64,000 bases of DNA from Shewanella violacea DSS12 (GTDB lineage Bacteria; Pseudomonadota; Gammaproteobacteria; Enterobacterales; Shewanellaceae): assembly GCF_000091325.1 (NCBI RefSeq), contig NC_014012.1, positions 4,299,685 through 4,363,684 on the forward strand. Reading direction: 5' to 3'. The translations under genes were made by a program, and so were the position numbers. Shown here in pieces: positions 39,389-49,128 of the stretch; the first letter of the stretch is position 1; each line of letters starts with the position of its first letter. The notes under the pieces were generated by a model, which saw only the letters and a list, made by a program, of their open reading frames with translations, was not told where the DNA came from and did no database searches.

Positions 39389-41520
39389 TAGAGACGAAAG
39401 TGAACAGTGATCCAATTTTAGCTATTGTCTTAATTGCGAGCCAAAATCTTGGATTGAAAATAAACAGTGAACAAGTCACCAGTGGCCTGCCTTTAGTCAA
39501 AGGTAAGCTCACTCTAGACTTGATAGCCGATGCCTTCATCAACGGCGGAATTGAGGCTGCCCCCCAGAGCCTGCCAATCAAGAAGATGGCTCTGCCTGCG
39601 CTGGTTTTCAACCAACAAAAACAGCCCTTCTATCTCGATAGCAAAGATGGATCGACACTGACGCTCTACGATGTTGAAGGACAGACACTCACCTTAGATA
39701 TGGCCGAATTTAAGCAGAGGTTTCTTCGTGATGCCTGGTATTTATCACGTAGGGCTGAACTTGACGATCGAGCAAAAGAAAATAGCATTCAGACATCGAG
39801 ACATTGGTTAGTAGCCGCATTCGATGAGGTAAAGCCATTCTATATGAGCTTCCTGTTAGGATCCCTCGCGATCAATATCCTAGCTCTGGTCACTCCCTTA
39901 TTCACCATGAACGTGTATGACAGAGTCGTGCCGAATCAAGCCATGGACACCTTATGGGTGCTGGCTACCGGGGCTTCGATTGCAATTGCCTTCGACTGGC
40001 TGCTCAGACAGGCTAGAACTCGTCTGGCAGATGTGGCGGGGAAAGAGGTCGATATCAGGCTATCTAACCTACTGTTTCGTAAAGTTTTGGGCATGCGTCT
40101 GGAACATAGGCCTGCCTCGTCGGGGGCCTTTGCCAAACAGTTACAAGAGTTTGACAGCATCCGAGAATTTATCACCTCGGCCACCTTAGTGACCGCAGTT
40201 GACCTGCCATTCACCTTGTTGTTCTTGGTACTCATAGCCTGGCTCGGTGGCTATATGGTACTTGTGCCTATCACTTGTATGGTGTGTTTATTGGTGATCA
40301 GTTTTTTCATGCAGAAGAAACTCATGGCCAGTATCGAGCACAGCTCAAAGTTTTCGACCCAACGTCAGGCACACCTGATCGAAACCCTCAACATGTTGGT
40401 GGAAACTAAACAGAATAACGGTGAGGCTAAGGCGAAGCACATCTGGGAAGACACCATCAAGAACTTGGCCGATTGGCAAAATGAATCCCGCATCGCCTCT
40501 AATACCTTGACCCATAGCGTGATGAACAGCCAGCAACTGGTCACCATAGGGCTTATTCTCACCGGTGTATATCAGATCTACGCAGGCAACCTGAGCATGG
40601 GCGGACTGATCGCTATCGTTATGCTTAGTGGCCGAGCCTCCAATGCCATCAATCAGATATCCATGTTATTGCTGAAATTTAAGCAGACCCAGTCTGCGAT
40701 AGTCGCTGTGGACTCCATTTTAGCGCTACCTCAAGAGCAAAATAACAACTTAACCTCATCATCAAAAGTCCCCTTCGATGGCTCTATCACCTTACGTTCG
40801 GCCAGCTTCACTTACCCGGATCAGCCGATACCTGCATTCAATGATTTAACTGTGACCATCAAACCCGGTGAACGGATAGGCCTCTTAGGTCCCGCAGGCG
40901 CCGGCAAGTCGAGTCTGCTAGCGGCAATAGCCGGACAATACCAGCTGACTTCGGGACAACTTTTTTACAATCAATTGGAAGCCCGCCAATGGTCTACGGC
41001 AAAGATACGTGACCATATTGGCTATATGTCTCAGCAACCTAATCTAGTCTATGGCAGCGTGCTGGATAATCTACTTTTTGGCCTCAAAAAGGTCGATGAA
41101 AACCTGCTGGCCAAAACTCTATTAACCACGGGAATAGATAAGTTAATGGATCGTCTCGGCAGTGGACTGGATAGCCAAGTGGGTGAATTCGGACGCCAGC
41201 TCTCCGGAGGTCAGAGACAGGCTATCTCATTGGGTCGCGCACTGCTTAGACAACCTAAGCTGCTACTCCTGGATGAACCCACTAGCGCCATGGATGAACG
41301 CGCCGAAAATCAAATCATCGCCTGTCTTAGATCTCAGCCCAGAGATTGCACCATGATCATCTCTTCCCACAACCCTAAAGTGCTCAGTATTTGCGACCGC
41401 ATCTTAGTGATGGACAAGGGCGGCTTGATCACAGAGCAAACACCAATGGATATGACTAATTCACTTAAGCGTCGCATTAAGGCGGTAACGATTCGACCCA
41501 AAGAGGAGCAAGCAGGATGA
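39385..41520 (+). CDS. Type I secretion ABC transporter (LapB-like permease/ATPase)
   Basis: The protein has 711 residues. The N-terminal part (1-125) is a C39-peptidase-like domain in which the catalytic cysteine is absent, as in HlyB and LapB, so it binds substrate without cleaving it. Membrane helices span about 150-420. The nucleotide-binding domain has Walker A GPAGAGKSSL, signature LSGGQRQA, Walker B LLLLDEPTSAMD and the switch histidine in SSHNP. It energises one-step export of the adjacent giant adhesin. The start overlaps the adhesin stop by four bases, so expression is coupled. Confidence 0.93.
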   Translation: MIETKVNSDPILAIVLIASQNLGLKINSEQVTSGLPLVKGKLTLDLIADAFINGGIEAAPQSLPIKKMALPALVFNQQKQPFYLDSKDGSTLTLYDVEGQTLTLDMAEFKQRFLRDAWYLSRRAELDDRAKENSIQTSRHWLVAAFDEVKPFYMSFLLGSLAINILALVTPLFTMNVYDRVVPNQAMDTLWVLATGASIAIAFDWLLRQARTRLADVAGKEVDIRLSNLLFRKVLGMRLEHRPASSGAFAKQLQEFDSIREFITSATLVTAVDLPFTLLFLVLIAWLGGYMVLVPITCMVCLLVISFFMQKKLMASIEHSSKFSTQRQAHLIETLNMLVETKQNNGEAKAKHIWEDTIKNLADWQNESRIASNTLTHSVMNSQQLVTIGLILTGVYQIYAGNLSMGGLIAIVMLSGRASNAINQISMLLLKFKQTQSAIVAVDSILALPQEQNNNLTSSSKVPFDGSITLRSASFTYPDQPIPAFNDLTVTIKPGERIGLLGPAGAGKSSLLAAIAGQYQLTSGQLFYNQLEARQWSTAKIRDHIGYMSQQPNLVYGSVLDNLLFGLKKVDENLLAKTLLTTGIDKLMDRLGSGLDSQVGEFGRQLSGGQRQAISLGRALLRQPKLLLLDEPTSAMDERAENQIIACLRSQPRDCTMIISSHNPKVLSICDRILVMDKGGLITEQTPMDMTNSLKRRIKAVTIRPKEEQAG

Positions 41521-41583
41521 TGCCGCACAAGTTCACACTTGCTTACTCACAGCAATTAAACGTTCACGCAAGAGGGCTAACTT

Positions 41584-42897
41584 ATGGGCGCTAATCTTCA
41601 TATTAAGCACCTCGAAGGTGCCAAACGCGCTAATCGACTCATACTCATAGTGCTGGCACTTATTGTCAGTACTATCGTTTGGGCTCACTGGGCCACATTA
41701 GAAGAGGTCGTCATCGGCCAGGCTAAAGTCGTCCCCACCCTGGCAGTGCAACAGATAGAGAGCCTGGATGGTGGAATATTAAAACGTATATTAGTTCGTG
41801 AGGGCGAGATAGTCACAGCGGGTCAGGCCTTGCTGGTTCTCGATGAGCTAAGATTTGCTTCGGCTTTCGATGAAGCCCAACTGAGTCGCAAGGCATTACG
41901 TCGTCAACGGGCACGCCTCGAAGCCGAACTCAAGAGCGTAACAATAGAAAAGTTAGCCAGCCACTGGTTAGCTAAAATCACAGTTAATCCCCACACGATC
42001 CAAGTTATCGATGGTGAACCGAGTCAGAGATCTGAGGCAATATTCCACTCACGCCTGTCACAACTTAACGCGCAACTCGATCAGGCCGAGCAAGCCGTCG
42101 AACAAAAAATACAAGCCTTGGAAGAGAATCGTATCATCACACGCGCTCAAATCAGCGGTTTAAAACTGGTCCGCAAAGAGATAGCCATGACCAGAGAAGC
42201 TGTCGATGAAGGCGCTGTCGCTGAGCTGGAACTGCTCAAGCTAGAGCGAGATGAGATAAGGCTCGAAGGGGAACTCTTGGCATCAAAAGCCATGGCACGT
42301 CAGCTAAAGGCGGTTAAGAGCCAAGCGATTGGAGAGAGACTCACCTTAGCCCTAGATTTTCGTAACAGAACCGAAGCCGAACGCAACGAAGTGATCAATG
42401 AACTTGCGGGTCTGCAAGAGAGCATCAAGACCCTGGCCGATAGGCTAGATCGCACCAGAATATCATCACCCATAGATGGCAAGGTCACCAATATTCTGCT
42501 GCGTTCATTGGGCGCTGTCGTGGAGCCTGGAGAGCCCATAATGGCAATAGTGCCTTCAGATGGAGCCTTGATTATCGAGACTCGCATCGCCCCAAAAGAC
42601 ATAGCCTTCGTACATCCTGGACTCGAAGCCACGGTGAAATTTACCGCCTATGATTTTGTCATTTATGGTGGCCTCAAGGGTGAAGTTATCTATGTCAGCC
42701 CAGATGCCCAGCAGCTGGAAGATGGCACCACTTATTACGAAGCCCATGTGAAAACCAATGAAAATATGCTCAATGGCTGGCCAATAATCTCAGGGATGCA
42801 GGCCAGCACAGATATTCTTACGGGAAATAAAACCGTTTTAAATTATTGGCTAAAGCCACTTTTACGCGCAAAAGCCAATGCGTTACGTGAACAATAA
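41584..42897 (+). CDS. HlyD-family membrane-fusion protein (LapC-like)
   Basis: The 437-residue periplasmic adaptor has one N-terminal membrane helix (about 19-40). A biotinyl-lipoyl-like half (RILVREGEIVTAGQALLVLDE) and a long coiled coil (about 95-285) follow. The C-terminal beta-barrel domain contains DRTRISSPIDGKVTNI and VHPGLEATVKFTAYDF. It connects the ABC transporter with TolC. There are 63 bp between it and the transporter gene and 12 bp to the TolC gene. Confidence 0.93.
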   Translation: MGANLHIKHLEGAKRANRLILIVLALIVSTIVWAHWATLEEVVIGQAKVVPTLAVQQIESLDGGILKRILVREGEIVTAGQALLVLDELRFASAFDEAQLSRKALRRQRARLEAELKSVTIEKLASHWLAKITVNPHTIQVIDGEPSQRSEAIFHSRLSQLNAQLDQAEQAVEQKIQALEENRIITRAQISGLKLVRKEIAMTREAVDEGAVAELELLKLERDEIRLEGELLASKAMARQLKAVKSQAIGERLTLALDFRNRTEAERNEVINELAGLQESIKTLADRLDRTRISSPIDGKVTNILLRSLGAVVEPGEPIMAIVPSDGALIIETRIAPKDIAFVHPGLEATVKFTAYDFVIYGGLKGEVIYVSPDAQQLEDGTTYYEAHVKTNENMLNGWPIISGMQASTDILTGNKTVLNYWLKPLLRAKANALREQ

Positions 42898-42909
42898 GGT
42901 ACGGATACT

Positions 42910-44205
42910 ATGAGAAAACTTATACTCATCCCACTATTAGCACTGTCTAGCCAGGCTCAAGCCCTGACGCTGGAACAGTCTGTGGCTGAAGCAATAAATC
43001 ACCACCCTTTACTACAACAAAAATATGCTAAATTCGAGGCCGCAATAAGATATAAGCGCGCCGCAGTGGGTGATTACTTGCCTCAGGTACGCTTATATGG
43101 CGGAGTCGGTTATGAAAATGTCCGCTATAACAGTGGTCAGAGAATCGATAGTGAGCTGACTCGCACCGAGATTGGAGTTAAAGTTTCTCAACTTATTTTC
43201 GATGGTTTCAGAACCACATCGGAGATCGACAGGCTAGAGTTTGAGAAAGAGGCGGAGCGTTTTGGCCTCATCTCCGAGGCTGAAAACCTGAGCCTTGAAG
43301 TTAGCCGAGTCTATCTGAAACTTATCATGGCTAACAAGATAGTCGGACTTGCCGAGCTCAATATCGAAGAGCATAGGGAGATCCTCAAGAATATCCAATC
43401 GAGACAGAACAAAGGCTTAAGCAGTGAATCCGATGTTGCCCAGGTAAGGGCCAGACTAGCAACCAGTCAATCCGGCTACTTAGCGGCACGCAATAACCAG
43501 ATGGATATGCAGGCTAAGTATTACGATCTTGTCGGTGAACTGCCCAAAAATCTTATTAACCCTATGCCTGATTTCGAATATGTGCCTAATTCGCTCTCCT
43601 ACGCCCTAGAACAAGCCATTAAAAATCATCCTGAGATTGATGCCGCGATCTCTGACACCCAAGCCGCCAGCGCTCAGCATGAGCGTGAGAAGAGTGACTT
43701 TTGGCCTAAGCTTTCTTTAGAGCTGCAAGCCAACAAGAATGACAATATCGGCGGTATCGAAGGCCCGGATGAAGATGCCAGAGCCATGTTGATGCTCAGT
43801 TACGATATCTTCAACGGTGGTTCAACCATAGACAGAACCGAAGCCGCATCATGGCGTTACCAACAGGCCATGGCGATTCGAGAAAATACCCAAAAACAGG
43901 TGGTCGAGAGTACTCGTCTAGCTTGGAACGCCTATGACTTTGTCGGTCAACAGCGTAGCTTTTACAGGGAAAACGTCGATCAAGCCGTGATAGCCGAAAA
44001 GGGTTACATCAAGCAGTTCGAACTTGGCAGACGCTCACTACTAGACGTATTAGATGCGAAAGTAGAAGTCTTTCTGGCGCGAAAAAACTATATCAATGCC
44101 CACCATAACTACCATATAGCGGCCTACAGATTGATCAACGCTACGGGACAATTAATGAAGTCTTTCAGAATAGATAAGCCGACAACCTGGAGCGAAGATA
44201 AATAA
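42910..44205 (+). CDS. TolC-family outer-membrane channel (AggA-like)
   Basis: The 431-residue protein has a signal peptide (MRKLILIPLLALSSQAQA) and two OEP-type halves with long helices, beginning LTLEQSVAEAINHHPLLQQK. The region GRRSLLDVLDAKVEVFLARKN is the usual C-terminal TolC signature. It forms the outer-membrane exit duct of the type I system. It has the same position and size as AggA beside the Shewanella BpfA adhesin. Confidence 0.92.
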   Translation: MRKLILIPLLALSSQAQALTLEQSVAEAINHHPLLQQKYAKFEAAIRYKRAAVGDYLPQVRLYGGVGYENVRYNSGQRIDSELTRTEIGVKVSQLIFDGFRTTSEIDRLEFEKEAERFGLISEAENLSLEVSRVYLKLIMANKIVGLAELNIEEHREILKNIQSRQNKGLSSESDVAQVRARLATSQSGYLAARNNQMDMQAKYYDLVGELPKNLINPMPDFEYVPNSLSYALEQAIKNHPEIDAAISDTQAASAQHEREKSDFWPKLSLELQANKNDNIGGIEGPDEDARAMLMLSYDIFNGGSTIDRTEAASWRYQQAMAIRENTQKQVVESTRLAWNAYDFVGQQRSFYRENVDQAVIAEKGYIKQFELGRRSLLDVLDAKVEVFLARKNYINAHHNYHIAAYRLINATGQLMKSFRIDKPTTWSEDK

Positions 44206-44206
44206 T

Positions 44207-44824
44207 ATGAACAATACAATATCAAGTGTACTTATCACACTGACTCTGGGCTTAATGTCGGGCTGCGCTCAAACAGCGACACCTTATCCGGCTCAGGCAC
44301 AGACTAGAGATCTACTGGATACTGATAACGATGGTGTGATCAATGCCAGAGATAATTGTAGACAAACCACAAGCGGTGCCATGATAAATAATGATGGCTG
44401 CTCTAAGAGCCTGAATCAGATTCAGGAAAGAACCAAGGTGGTCATGTTTGATTTCGACAGCTCACATCTAACCAATAGCGAAGTAGGTAAGGTCTCTGAG
44501 CTGTTAGGCGACCTGATGAACTTGCCTGAGGCTAGATTGCTGCTCATAGGCGATACTAGCCCTGAAGGTAGCGACAGTTATAATCGTGCATTGGCTCAAC
44601 GTCGTGTCGATACCATACAGGAACTTGCCAAAGAGGTTGGCTTTCCAACTCAGAGTATCATCAGCCAGACCTATGATCAGAGCGACCGAACACCTACCTC
44701 TATCTCAGGAAGGGAACACAGACTGATTGCCGTGGGCCAATGGCAAGAATCTGGTAGCCAGATGATGTGGAATATCTTCACCACAGAGTCCAAAGCCAAA
44801 AGCCAAAAGCCAAATAATATTTGA
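44207..44824 (+). CDS. OmpA-like lipoprotein with a thrombospondin-3-type motif
   Basis: This 205-residue protein has a lipoprotein signal (lipobox LMSGC, residues 16-20), a Ca-binding TSP3-like stretch DTDNDGVINARDNC and an OmpA C-terminal peptidoglycan-binding domain. The OmpA domain begins KVVMFDFDSSHL and contains NRALAQRRVDTIQELAKEVG. It should tether the outer membrane to peptidoglycan. It is the last gene of the adhesin export operon, one base after the TolC stop. Its 3' end has been duplicated downstream. Confidence 0.88.
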   Translation: MNNTISSVLITLTLGLMSGCAQTATPYPAQAQTRDLLDTDNDGVINARDNCRQTTSGAMINNDGCSKSLNQIQERTKVVMFDFDSSHLTNSEVGKVSELLGDLMNLPEARLLLIGDTSPEGSDSYNRALAQRRVDTIQELAKEVGFPTQSIISQTYDQSDRTPTSISGREHRLIAVGQWQESGSQMMWNIFTTESKAKSQKPNNI

Positions 44825-45205
44825 TGTCTAATATTAGCTCCAAACCCTGAGTATATTTGAGGTAAGTTTGGAGCTATTTATCATATTTCATTGAAGATCT
44901 TATCCGATGAATATCGGCCACTCTCTTACGACTAGCCGATGACGACATCTCTTAATGATGTTTTTTGCGGGCCTTTTTGTGGACCAATGGCAAGAATCTG
45001 CTAGCCAGATGATGTGGAATATCTTCAGCTCTGAGCCCAGAGCCAAATAATATTTGATGTCTAATATTAGCTCCAAATCCTGAGTATATTTGAGGTAAGT
45101 TTGGAGCTATTTATCATATTTCATTGAAGATCTTATCCGATGAAAATATAACCCCCCTCTTACGACTAGCCCATGACGGCATCTCTTAATGATGTTTTTT
45201 GTGAC
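44734..45205 (+). repeat. Tandem duplication of the OmpA-like gene's 3' end and terminator
   Basis: The segment from 44734 to about 44968 (last codons of the gene plus downstream hairpins) recurs with few changes at about 44981-45205, offset about 247 bp. The second copy keeps a gene remnant that would read QWQESASQMMWNIF and then a stop, but has no start. The rest of 44825-45352 holds no gene. Confidence 0.92.
44944..44967 (+). terminator. Terminator of the adhesin operon (first copy)
   Basis: ACATC and GATGT pair around TCTTAAT and are followed by T5. A larger inverted repeat (TAGCTCCAAAC/GTTTGGAGCTA, about 44834-44877) lies just upstream. The second copy is at about 45179-45199. Confidence 0.7.
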
Positions 45206-45352
45206 CGGCGCAAGCAAATGAGATGTTTAGATGTGATCCAGCCGATCATTACGGCGTACAATTCTTCTCCTAACTGGCACTCAATGATTAAATACCCTTA
45301 AAGATCCTATGGAAACTAAGCTAGTCCTTTCTCTCGAGCCTGAGGTATTATC

Positions 45353-45889
45353 ATGAACCAGAACATCAAGGCATTACTTGCCACTACAGCCCTCTTCTTT
45401 AGCTCCCAATCTCTTGCAAACAGCGGCACTGTATTCGAAGATGAGCTAGATGGCGCAATCGCTACATACAGCAAGGAGAAACAGGAAGTGATATTAACCG
45501 GATTAATACAAGCGCAAACCTTAGTCACCGAACTCAAAGATTTTACTCAAGACTACAAAGAGTATCGGGTAGATTTAGCGGCACTCACACCACTGAAATC
45601 ACTCAAGCAGCCAACTGAAATCATAGTGCTCATCGGCACCTGGTGCCCGGATTGTTATCATCAGACTCCGCGTTTCATCCGCATCATGGAAGAGGTAAGT
45701 AACCCCAATATTAAGGTGACTTATATTGGCATAGATCGCACTAAAACCGATCCAGAAGGCTTAGCCGCCCAATATGAGTTTAGCCGTATCCCAAGTTTCA
45801 TCGTGATGCAGCAAGGCGAAGAGATAGGTCGAATTGTAGAACAACCAGAAGTATCACTAGAGATAGATCTGGCTAAAATATTAAATTAA
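45353..45889 (+). CDS. Periplasmic thioredoxin-family protein
   Basis: The 178-residue protein has a signal peptide (MNQNIKALLATTALFFSSQSLA) and a thioredoxin fold with active site WCPDC (in LIGTWCPDCYHQTPRF) and the cis-proline segment RIPSFIVM. It should be a thiol-disulfide exchange protein in the periplasm; the partner is unknown. GAGG precedes the start. It is separated from the adhesin operon by the duplicated terminator segment and is convergent with a TonB-dependent receptor. Confidence 0.82.
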   Translation: MNQNIKALLATTALFFSSQSLANSGTVFEDELDGAIATYSKEKQEVILTGLIQAQTLVTELKDFTQDYKEYRVDLAALTPLKSLKQPTEIIVLIGTWCPDCYHQTPRFIRIMEEVSNPNIKVTYIGIDRTKTDPEGLAAQYEFSRIPSFIVMQQGEEIGRIVEQPEVSLEIDLAKILN

Positions 45890-45910
45890 TCAATCCAGTA
45901 ATAAAAAAAG

Positions 45911-45935
45911 AAAAGGCACTCCATGAGTGCCTTTT
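45911..45935. terminator. Bidirectional terminator between thioredoxin-like gene and TonB receptor
   Basis: AAAAGGCACTC and GAGTGCCTTTT form a perfect 11-bp stem around CAT. A and T runs on the two sides serve both strands. Confidence 0.88.
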
Positions 45936-45968
45936 GGTACTTTAAAATATCAAGTTAGCCCAAAACAA

Positions 45969-48659
45969 TTAGAATGTCTGGCTAAATGAAACCCAGTAAG
46001 TACGTCCTATGATGTCATATGTATCGCTGTCATATGTACCATTTGCTCGGAAGCTTGGCTCTTCATCAGTCAGGTTATTAATACCCGCAGAAACTATGTT
46101 ATTCCAAGGCATAGTGTATGAATAACTTAGTGTGTGATATACGATCGAATCAATCTGATGATAAGAACCATTATCGTTCTCATCATCAGTAGACTGATGA
46201 TCGATATAATCTGCTTGATAGAACAAGCTATGATCGCCCACTAAATAGTTTGCAGAGAAGTTGACGCGATCATCCGGATAATATTCGGTACCACTCAAGT
46301 TACGAGAGATAGTTTGTACACCACCTTCAGGGCTCGAATCGGTATACTTGAGATAATGTGACCAGGCAAGACCCAGTTTAAAGTCACCCATTTCAGTTTC
46401 AAAGGTAGACGCAAACTTGGCATCGATACCTTGACGCTCACTTAGACCGATATTTTGTTTTATATTGGTGACACTGCTTAGCTTACCAGAGCCATCTTGT
46501 GATACCGATGTACCAGGATAAATAGCACTGATATCTGGACGAGGTTGGCCTGCTTCGTCAGCAGCCTTCCATAATTCGGCTTGAGCTCGAACAATTTCAT
46601 CATTAAGGATTGAGCCAATTAAGCCTTCAGTTTCCAGTGACCAGTAGTCAACAGACATGTTGAAGTTATCGGTAATATCCCACACCATGCCTATGTTATA
46701 GCTTTCAGACTCTTCTGGGCCTAAGTTTTCATTGCGATTCACAGAGATAGGGATCTCATTTTCTATCTGACAACCCTTGATGTCCATTCCATCTTCATAA
46801 CACTTAAGATAGTTAGTCACGGTGCCAACACCCACACTAGCAGACTGATTCAAATCTTCCAGCGTTGGTGCTCTAAAACCTGTACCCCAAGATGCACGAA
46901 TTAACAAGGGCTCTAACACATTATAACGCACAGAAACTTGTGGGTTAAACGTGCCGCCAAAGTCAGAGTATTCGTCATAACGAGCAGCAAGATTAACCTC
47001 TAAGTTATCCAGAACAGGGAAAGCCATCTCCATAAATATAGCTTTCACATCACGCTCACCACTACCACCGGCTCCACCACTACCGCCGGCAATTAAGCCT
47101 GCTTCATCAAGCGCATCAACCTGTGAGTCAAGTTTTTCTTCGCGGTATGATGCGCCCACATACAGACCTGTTGCGCCGCCAGCAAGTTCAAACAATTCAA
47201 AACTCAGACCACCGTCTATCTCTAATGCGCTACTTGTTAGACGTGCATCTGAGTTTGCGGTTGCGCCCGCTGGAGCCTCTGAGTTTGGATCGCGTGGATC
47301 CCAACCTTCGAATGAGTTTGTATCATCATCCCACCCGCCAACAAGATCGGTCGTTGCACCAATCAATTGATAACCAGTTCCCCACTTAAATACATCATAC
47401 CTGTTATATGATGCTGAGGCGTTCCAGTCGAAACTATCTGTTGTACCATCTAGGCCAACCAGGAAATCATAGATGCTATCGGTAGTTTCACGTACACGGT
47501 TACCAGCGGTATCGAAGCGGTACTTCATTGAGCCGCCTTCAGGAACGGCGCGAAGGTCGAGTCCGGCAGCCGTAGTATAAGCTGGCATATCTTCATCGAA
47601 TCTGATTGTTCCTGGAATAGGAGCCGATACGTCAGTCGTGACATTTGATGCCCAGTAGGCGCGTGCTGTTAGCTCTATATCATCACTGATGTTATAGGTG
47701 TAGTTAAGTAGCGTTGAAGTGCGCTCTTGGTCGACATCAAGGTATGCAGACGTAGTATAATCATAACCACAATATGACTCTCCAGCCCAATCGCTGTCAC
47801 TCAAAGGTCCTTTGAAAGCATCACCATAAACATCGGCACAGTCTAAGCCAGCATTAGTGAATGGAGCATGGTTTTCCCAGCCGCCATTGGGCCCCGTATT
47901 AACGGTACGACCGGTTGGACTTATACCTATCCAACTTTGAAAGACGCTTGGGTCCTCGCCATCTATAGCATGGGCTGCAGTATATGGGCGCTCATTCATT
48001 ACGATTCCAGACTTCTTGAAATGTTCGATAGTGAACATCAAGTTGCCTTTATCTGTACTTAGACCACCAGTAAATGATGCCGAGTGGTTATCACCACCAC
48101 CATCAGCATCCGGCTGCTCGGCGCGTATCTTAACTTCGACACCTTCAAAATCTTTCTTCAAGATGATGTTAATAACGCCGGCAATCGCGTCGGTACCATA
48201 AATCGCCGATGCGCCATCGGTTAAAATCTCGATACGTTCAACTGCAGCAGTTGGAATAGTGTTGATGTTAGTTGCGCCGCCGCCTAAGACTGGAGACTTA
48301 GCCATACGTTTGCCATCAAGCAAAGTAAGAGTGTGACTAGCTGATGCACCTTTAAGCTGAATCGTCGCTTGAGATGACCAACTGTTGTTTGATGTGCCGC
48401 CGTAAGAACCGAACGAGTTTAGGCTAGATGAACGCAGTGCATCACCTACGGTTGCAAAACCTGCGGTGGCCATATCTTCAGCGGTAATAGTGGTTACAGG
48501 GCTTGCGCCTTCCATATCGACACGCTTAAGGCGTGAACCGGTAACTTCAATGCGTTCTACTGTATCTTCATCTTTTTCAGCTGCATATGTAGGTGCAGAA
48601 AGTGCTACTACACCGCCACAGGCCAAGCTAACTAGCTTAGCAACTTTGTTAAACTTCAT
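45969..48659 (-). CDS. TonB-dependent outer-membrane receptor
   Basis: The start MKFNKVAKLVSLACGG at 48659 follows GGAG by eight bases; the frame from 48674 has none. The 896-residue protein has a signal peptide ending TYA, a TonB-box-like stretch (DTVERIEVTGSRLKRVDM), a plug domain (about 45-165) and a 22-strand barrel ending in YWVSFSQTF. The final phenylalanine is the outer-membrane insertion signal. It takes up an unknown ligand, probably iron complexes, peptides or saccharides. Its plug start strongly resembles that of the next receptor at 49129-52137. Confidence 0.9.
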   Translation of the reverse strand: MKFNKVAKLVSLACGGVVALSAPTYAAEKDEDTVERIEVTGSRLKRVDMEGASPVTTITAEDMATAGFATVGDALRSSSLNSFGSYGGTSNNSWSSQATIQLKGASASHTLTLLDGKRMAKSPVLGGGATNINTIPTAAVERIEILTDGASAIYGTDAIAGVINIILKKDFEGVEVKIRAEQPDADGGGDNHSASFTGGLSTDKGNLMFTIEHFKKSGIVMNERPYTAAHAIDGEDPSVFQSWIGISPTGRTVNTGPNGGWENHAPFTNAGLDCADVYGDAFKGPLSDSDWAGESYCGYDYTTSAYLDVDQERTSTLLNYTYNISDDIELTARAYWASNVTTDVSAPIPGTIRFDEDMPAYTTAAGLDLRAVPEGGSMKYRFDTAGNRVRETTDSIYDFLVGLDGTTDSFDWNASASYNRYDVFKWGTGYQLIGATTDLVGGWDDDTNSFEGWDPRDPNSEAPAGATANSDARLTSSALEIDGGLSFELFELAGGATGLYVGASYREEKLDSQVDALDEAGLIAGGSGGAGGSGERDVKAIFMEMAFPVLDNLEVNLAARYDEYSDFGGTFNPQVSVRYNVLEPLLIRASWGTGFRAPTLEDLNQSASVGVGTVTNYLKCYEDGMDIKGCQIENEIPISVNRNENLGPEESESYNIGMVWDITDNFNMSVDYWSLETEGLIGSILNDEIVRAQAELWKAADEAGQPRPDISAIYPGTSVSQDGSGKLSSVTNIKQNIGLSERQGIDAKFASTFETEMGDFKLGLAWSHYLKYTDSSPEGGVQTISRNLSGTEYYPDDRVNFSANYLVGDHSLFYQADYIDHQSTDDENDNGSYHQIDSIVYHTLSYSYTMPWNNIVSAGINNLTDEEPSFRANGTYDSDTYDIIGRTYWVSFSQTF

Positions 48660-49128
48660 ACTTCCATCTCCCAAGAATATAATTTTTATAGGTCCTATGC
48701 CTTGTTAGCTTTGTTGGCTGAAACCAACGTTACACAACAATAAAACATGGCCACAACATATGTATCACATAATGTATTTTGTATGCAATATTCAATTCAC
48801 AGGTGACGATTTAGTTTATGCGCTTAATTAGAGTATTTATGCAAAAGCTTGATTATTGCGACTAACGGGCACAGAGGGCAGAGAAATGAAGCGGAATGGA
48901 TAGAGAATAATGAAATTGTAATCTACAGAGTTAAAACAAGATGCTCCCCTCACTTATTTAGCATTAAAAATTCATGCTAAATAGGGAGATCTATTAATAA
49001 AAATGCAATTTATATAAAAAGTATCTAAATATGTATGAACCAATAATTATCTAAGTTCTAGGAAGCGGTGACTAAATAATGACAATAAAAAAGGCCGCAA
49101 ATGCGGCCTTTTGAGTCAATTTAATACT
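48660..49128. other. Intergenic region between the two TonB receptors
   Basis: It contains the promoter region of the 45969-48659 receptor and the terminator of the next receptor (49089-49112). No coding frame was seen. Confidence 0.6.
49084..49112 (-). terminator. Terminator of the Oar-like receptor gene
   Basis: AAAAGGCCGC and GCGGCCTTTT form a 10-bp stem around AAAT, followed on the minus strand by a T run. Confidence 0.9.
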
